Below the pieces are notes generated by a model. The model saw nothing but the letters and a program-made list of their open reading frames with translations, was not told the origin of the DNA and searched no databases. This document shows positions 55,689 to 55,913 of a stretch of 55,913 nucleotides of DNA, one piece after another. The stretch is taken from positions 1 through 55,913 of IMG/VR virus record IMGVR_UViG_3300044547_001026. The stretch is one strand, 5' to 3'. The translations under genes and the position numbers were made by a program. Numbering within the stretch: the first letter of the stretch is position 1; the number at the start of each line of letters is the position of its first letter. The DNA comes from a virus.

Positions 55689-55913
55689 TGACAAAATATA
55701 CCTTAGTAATCGGTGGTTGGGAGTTGAACGCTTCCGGTCATCAACTCACAAACGAAGAAGTTGTAAAACTTAGAAACCACATGTCTGAAAATGGTATCGA
55801 TGATTTAAGTTCAATGGGATTTGACATTGAAGAAGTTTTAAATTATGATATATTCGATGCGAATATGTGGGTGATGGATAAACCTCTTTGGAATGGTACA
55901 CCACACTTCATGG
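55688..55913 (+). CDS. Hypothetical protein (3' end outside window)
   Basis: An ATG overlapping the preceding stop (TGATG) opens a frame of at least 75 codons to the window edge, beginning MTKYTLVIGGWELNASGHQL and rich in Asn, Asp and Trp. Coupled to the SGNH gene. Too little is visible to assign a family. Confidence 0.55.
   Translation, partial: MTKYTLVIGGWELNASGHQLTNEEVVKLRNHMSENGIDDLSSMGFDIEEVLNYDIFDANMWVMDKPLWNGTPHFM

Noticed and set aside
1-55913. Integrated prophage or plasmid
   Set aside because: No integrase, attachment site, replication initiator or host flank was seen; ParB-like domain at 21498 lacks a partner ParA and helix-turn-helix.
1-55913. Endolysin gene
   Set aside because: No lysozyme, amidase or peptidase signature was found; the gp5-like protein lacks a lysozyme domain. 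It may lie outside the window.

Overview
The window reads as part of a large AT-rich genome of a T4-like tailed phage (contractile-tail type) that infects a member of the Bacteroidota, probably a flavobacterium-like host. The phage call rests on the T4-type head block on the minus strand: large terminase, portal, S78-type prohead protease, acidic scaffold and gp23-like major capsid protein, in that order. A gp55-like sigma factor, a gp5-like baseplate OB-fold protein, PhoH, dUTPase, dCMP deaminase, an RNA kinase/ligase pair and about 21 tRNA genes support it. The host call rests on several independent signs: signal peptides ending in AQ or SQ, a type IX secretion (T9SS) C-terminal sorting domain, a Bacteroidota-type ribosomal protein bS21, A-rich leaders without Shine-Dalgarno sites, and promoters of the TTTG-N19-TAnnTTTG type.

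Layout: 1-2972 (minus) holds most of a giant adhesin with Thr-Pro linkers and LamG-like domains. 3028-21905 (plus) carries virion-associated proteins, three glycosyltransferases, nucleotide and stress enzymes, the sigma factor, and tail/baseplate genes. Next come a phage-encoded outer-membrane protein flanked by a 59-nt direct repeat, and a ParB-like protein. 21926-36162 (minus) is dCMP deaminase plus the head module, interrupted by a plus-strand bS21 gene. 36407-41131 (plus) carries a ClpC-like unfoldase, a small lipoprotein and an RNA-repair operon (kinase, RNA ligase, putative cyclic-phosphate Receiver protein). 41123-49473 (minus) is an envelope/surface module: a C-type-lectin/Ig/dockerin protein, a Gly/Ser-linked outer-membrane barrel, two CsgG-fold proteins, two small membrane proteins plus a third at the operon head, and a cohesin/dockerin protein ending in a T9SS sorting domain. 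49595-54420 (plus) is a tRNA array for 18 amino acids, with repeated boxA-like sites, host-type promoters, several structured non-tRNA segments, a homing endonuclease and small membrane proteins. The window ends with a hypothetical protein, an SGNH hydrolase and a truncated gene.

Two promoter classes can be seen. Structural operons are preceded by a (G/A)TATTTAT(A/T) motif pointing toward the gene, a candidate late promoter for the gp55-like sigma factor. Non-structural genes and the tRNA array have host-like TAnnTTTG boxes. Functionally, the phage appears to bring its own translation kit (tRNAs, bS21, RNA repair, possible antitermination) and a set of secreted and outer-membrane proteins that could remodel or decorate the infected cell. 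That surface module and the structured RNAs among the tRNAs are the most novel-looking parts. I saw no endolysin, integrase, CRISPR array or complete insertion sequence.
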